From a virus: a stretch of 31,979 nucleotides of DNA. The stretch lies in IMG/VR virus record IMGVR_UViG_3300032006_000046, positions 1 to 31,979 of that record. One strand, written 5' to 3'. Position numbers and translations under genes: made by a program. A model generated the notes under the pieces. It saw only the letters and a list, made by a program, of their open reading frames with translations. It had not been told where the DNA came from and did not search any database. Every line of letters starts with the position of its first letter. The stretch's first letter is position 1. Of the stretch, positions 29,939 through 31,979 are shown piece by piece.

Positions 29939-30187
29939 CTAATCCCGACTCCCCCATCTGAATCTAGGGAGAATCCCACGCCAGAAGGATTTCTCCGATT
30001 CATCTATCTTATCCTTTGACGCAGTAAATGCAAATATGTTTCTGCTACAAACCCCGCATACACCCCTGAGTGCTGTTCTATTTGAGCCGTTAGTCATAGA
30101 CACGACTACTTTCCTTGGAACAAGGACTTCCTGCTCTTTTTTACAGCTAACACAATGGGCAACGGTTTTACTTGTCATTGGTGTCAC
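29939..30187 (-). CDS. Zinc-ribbon protein, DUF5679-like
   Basis: 82 residues from GTG 30187, or 79 from ATG 30178; both overlap the upstream gene. Residues ~9-53 give HCVSCKKEQEVLVPRKVVVS, then RTALRGVCGVCSRNIFAFTA: two CxxC knuckles with (T)ALRGxC between, the DUF5679/zinc-ribbon pattern (xYCVKCK...KNGRPAxxGxCPxCG). The family is widespread in phages and actinobacteria and may bind nucleic acid. It is the last gene of the leftward operon (joined round the circle). The C-terminus is basic and aromatic (WRGILPRFRWG). Confidence 0.8.
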   Translation of the reverse strand: MTPMTSKTVAHCVSCKKEQEVLVPRKVVVSMTNGSNRTALRGVCGVCSRNIFAFTASKDKIDESEKSFWRGILPRFRWGSRD

Positions 30188-30350
30188 TTGTTATCACATC
30201 TTTGGATAACGCAATGATGCCCGCTCCAGCCACGCCAGCAATCTCTGGCAAGTCTTCATATATTGAGACAATTGCAATAATCCCCAGAATGATAATCGCA
30301 GTTAGAACCTGTGGTCTGAGGTGAATTATTTCCCACCATCTTTTCGGCAT
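30168..30350 (-). CDS. Small membrane protein (holin candidate)
   Basis: 60 residues, start ATG 30350 with GAGGAA upstream. After MPKRWWEIIHLRPQ comes a hydrophobic segment VLTAIIILGIIAIVSIY (15-31), a short acidic turn (EDLPE) and a second weaker one IAGVAGAGIIAL (37-48), then a charged tail. Two-span topology and size are those of small holins. No partner endolysin is recognised in the window, so this stays a candidate. Confidence 0.65.
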   Translation of the reverse strand: MPKRWWEIIHLRPQVLTAIIILGIIAIVSIYEDLPEIAGVAGAGIIALSKDVITSDTNDK

Positions 30351-30353
30351 ATC

Positions 30354-30395
30354 TCACTTCCTCGGATATTTTGGTTTCTTTGGTTTTTTAGGCAT
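30354..30395 (-). CDS. 13-residue basic microprotein (candidate)
   Basis: ORF MPKKPKKPKYPRK, followed by TGA three bases before the next gene start. The ribosome binding site TAGGAG lies 7 bases before the ATG and overlaps the stop codon of the upstream membrane protein gene. The repeated PKKPKKPKYP is not random-looking. It is basic throughout and may be a real microprotein or a leader peptide coupling translation into the holin candidate. Confidence 0.45.
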   Translation of the reverse strand: MPKKPKKPKYPRK

Positions 30396-30405
30396 TATCT
30401 AACTC

Positions 30406-31776
30406 CTACGGATTAGCAAGTTGAACTGCTGGTTCTGACATTGTGATTTCTACATTGTCAGTCACAGTCCAGTTGGCTCCTGTGACCGTGCCTTTAATTT
30501 CAAATTCTTTGGTTGCCAGATTCGTATCGTGACCAATCTCATTCTGTCTGATTTTTAGAACCCCAATATCAAGGTTCTTAAAGGTACAAGTTCCACCCTT
30601 TGTAAATACATTGGAAAGCGTCAGAGTACCAATCTGTCCATTAACTCCAGAAGTTCCCGCATCAAGCCAAACTCGGTCATACTGACCTCCTGAAACAGTC
30701 ATGGCTTCTGCTTGGTGATGCCCGCCTCCTATTGCACGATTTCTGGCATTCCCAGAAGTCTGAACAATTGACTGCCCATCGGAAGCATTGTGTTCCACAA
30801 CAATCGTGTGAGCATCGACATCCGAAAAGTCCATAGATTTACAGCGGGATTTCTCGATTATAAATGTCCCTATTTCAATGCGTGTTGCATTAAATGCGGG
30901 GTCTGAAGATTGCGGATTACCGCTTATCAGAATTGCCTCTGCTTTCCCTGATGGTAATGTAGATGCTTTTTGCCCTGCCGCATCTCCTGTGAAAACCGTA
31001 CCAACTGACACATTCTCAATTGTTATTTCCCGAACAGGAATTGCTCCAAGATTTATCTGCAAAGTATTGTCGGAATATTCTTTGTCTATCGGTCTGTTAT
31101 TTGGTGCGTTGTATTCTCCGTAATCCCCACAACTGAAACACTTATCTGCAAAGACTGTCTCATTGACAACCACTCCCGTTCCCGCCGTAGAACCCACCGC
31201 TAATAATCCGATTGCCATTTGTGGACTGAATCCCATCATCCTTAAAAAAGAATAGGGACTCATGATGATTTTGAAAGTGGTTTTCCATTTGGCTGATTCA
31301 TCGTTCAAATAGGTGATTTTTCCGATGAGCCAATCTCTCCATACGGCAATCCGTCTATATGCCCGCAACGGGCTTCTCACAACCCCCATAGGAGCAGACT
31401 TAATATTCCTCCACCACGTTCTAAAATTATGAACGTGCAGAGCGAACCCAACCACAATCAGTAGAATAGAAATTCCGACTGTCCACAACATATAGGTGTT
31501 AAAGAAAAAAACTGTATTAGATACAAGATTTTCGGTGACGTTCAGCCACGCTCCTGTCCAGAGGATGTTCTCTATACGTATTGGAAGAAATGGGGCAATC
31601 CATTTAGTCGGGTCAATGTAAGAAATAAACAATCCAAGAGAACCCGTAACAACAAGTATTGTTGTGCAGATTCCAAGGAGTATTTTCAGAACAATAGTAA
31701 GGTCTGGCAGAGGAACTCTCGGCACACTAAAACTGAACTGCGGTAAACGCAGTCTAGGAAACCGAATGTTTCTCAT
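30406..31776 (-). CDS. Membrane-anchored protein with beta-rich ectodomain
   Basis: 456 residues from ATG 31776, four bases after the upstream stop, with AAGGATG as ribosome binding site; an in-frame start 15 codons earlier lies within the upstream gene. A basic, Pro/Phe-rich N-terminus (FPRLRLPQFSFSVPRVPLP) is followed by three hydrophobic segments: TIVLKILLGICTTILVVTGS, LWTVGISILLIVVGFALHV and MAIGLLAVGSTAGTGVVV. A CFSCGDYGEY site comes next. The last ~220 residues are a regular beta-strand repeat region (IGTFIIEKS, GTLTLSNVF, IGVLKIRQ), like a beta-helix. No family recognised. It may be a virion entry protein or part of lysis. Confidence 0.7.
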   Translation of the reverse strand: MRNIRFPRLRLPQFSFSVPRVPLPDLTIVLKILLGICTTILVVTGSLGLFISYIDPTKWIAPFLPIRIENILWTGAWLNVTENLVSNTVFFFNTYMLWTVGISILLIVVGFALHVHNFRTWWRNIKSAPMGVVRSPLRAYRRIAVWRDWLIGKITYLNDESAKWKTTFKIIMSPYSFLRMMGFSPQMAIGLLAVGSTAGTGVVVNETVFADKCFSCGDYGEYNAPNNRPIDKEYSDNTLQINLGAIPVREITIENVSVGTVFTGDAAGQKASTLPSGKAEAILISGNPQSSDPAFNATRIEIGTFIIEKSRCKSMDFSDVDAHTIVVEHNASDGQSIVQTSGNARNRAIGGGHHQAEAMTVSGGQYDRVWLDAGTSGVNGQIGTLTLSNVFTKGGTCTFKNLDIGVLKIRQNEIGHDTNLATKEFEIKGTVTGANWTVTDNVEITMSEPAVQLANP

Positions 31777-31777
31777 T

Positions 31778-31975
31778 TCAGCACCATCCTTTTTCGTATA
31801 ACTTCCACCAGATAAACCCACCTAAAGCCAAAGCAGATGCACCTAACGTCACTCCTACAATTGCAACTCGCTTTGTTTTCATTAACTCATTCTCCAACCG
31901 TCTTATTTTTGGTATCTCTAATCTTCTAATGTCATCGACAAAGTTTTTATATCTTTGATTATTTTCATCAACCAA
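31778..31975 (-). CDS. Small coiled-coil/membrane protein (XhlA-like architecture)
   Basis: 65 residues from TTG 31975. When the ends are joined, GAGGTG (166-161 on the other end) lies 7 bases before it and overlaps the stop of the tail fibre gene, which supports both the circle and the start. Residues ~5-33 are a charged coiled coil (FVDDIRRLEIPKIRRLENEL) and ~36-54 a membrane segment (VAIVGVTLGASALALGGFIWW), with a short outer tail KLYEKGWC. This helix-then-membrane plan is that of haemolysin XhlA-type lysis accessories. Coupled to the next gene (TGAAATG). Confidence 0.75.
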   Translation of the reverse strand: MVDENNQRYKNFVDDIRRLEIPKIRRLENELMKTKRVAIVGVTLGASALALGGFIWWKLYEKGWC

Positions 31976-31979
31976 TAAT
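31826..31979. repeat. Terminal repeat, right copy
   Basis: Right-hand copy of the repeat at 1-154 (92 bases identical at the end, 7 mismatches before). The right copy holds the complete 65-residue gene, the left only its first ~50 codons. Joining the copies gives a circle of about 31,825 bases with a continuous leftward operon. Confidence 0.9.

Noticed and set aside
29927-29940. Plus-strand TATAAAGGAGGGCT, just like the early-gene ribosome binding sites
   Set aside because: No start codon or plus-strand reading frame follows, and it overlaps the end of the leftward zinc-ribbon gene. Perhaps a relic of a lost gene.

Overview
The window looks like an almost complete genome of a small tailed phage with a long non-contractile tail (siphovirus type). 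It has an HK97-type head module (small and large terminase, portal, prohead protease, HK97-fold capsid), a lambda-like tail module with a frameshifted G/GT pair and a tape measure protein, and a short replication region. Base composition is moderately AT-rich, ribosome binding sites are strong GGAGG types, genes overlap through ATGA, GTGA or TAATG, and there is a clear rho-independent terminator, so a bacterial host is likely. The host group cannot be read from the sequence. The first 154 bases and the last 154 bases are the same stretch with 7 mismatches. The contig is therefore probably a circular (or circularly permuted) genome of about 31.8 kb, assembled from a mixed population. I see no integrase, lysogeny repressor, DNA polymerase, tRNA or CRISPR array.

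Layout. A divergent control region lies at about 20.87-21.46 kb. Leftward from it (minus strand, and round the circle to 29.94 kb) runs one long, tightly packed late operon: a RusA-like resolvase, a ParB-like protein, a C5-cytosine DNA methyltransferase, a CmoA-like carboxy-SAM synthase, a small protein, terminase small and large subunits, a Com-like zinc finger, a portal-MuF fusion, protease, capsid, connectors, two tail-tube paralogues, G/GT chaperones, tape measure, tail-tip and fibre-like proteins, then small membrane proteins and zinc-ribbon proteins. Rightward (plus strand, 21.1-29.9 kb) runs the early operon: a long structured leader, an amidoligase, two small genes, a class II glutamine amidotransferase, small unknowns, a DUF932 protein, a helix-turn-helix protein, a RecA-fold RepA-like helicase and a zinc-finger microprotein, closed by a strong terminator.

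Two things stand out. First, the CmoA homologue (same 247-residue length as E. coli CmoA, with the carboxylate-binding Arg conserved) overlaps the C5-cytosine methyltransferase by 8 bases. That methyltransferase has GRSVPP where the family has GN(S/A)VPP in motif X. Replacing this Asn by a basic residue is the change known to let laboratory C5-methyltransferases use carboxy-SAM. Together the pair reads as a natural system for making 5-carboxymethylcytosine in phage DNA just before packaging. Second, the early operon carries two complete type II hammerhead ribozymes, each starting at the stop codon of one gene and ending before the ribosome binding site of the next. They would cut out a 613-nt bicistronic mRNA between the amidoligase and amidotransferase genes. 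Further pseudoknot-like RNA elements sit upstream of two more early genes, so early gene expression here seems to rely heavily on RNA structure.
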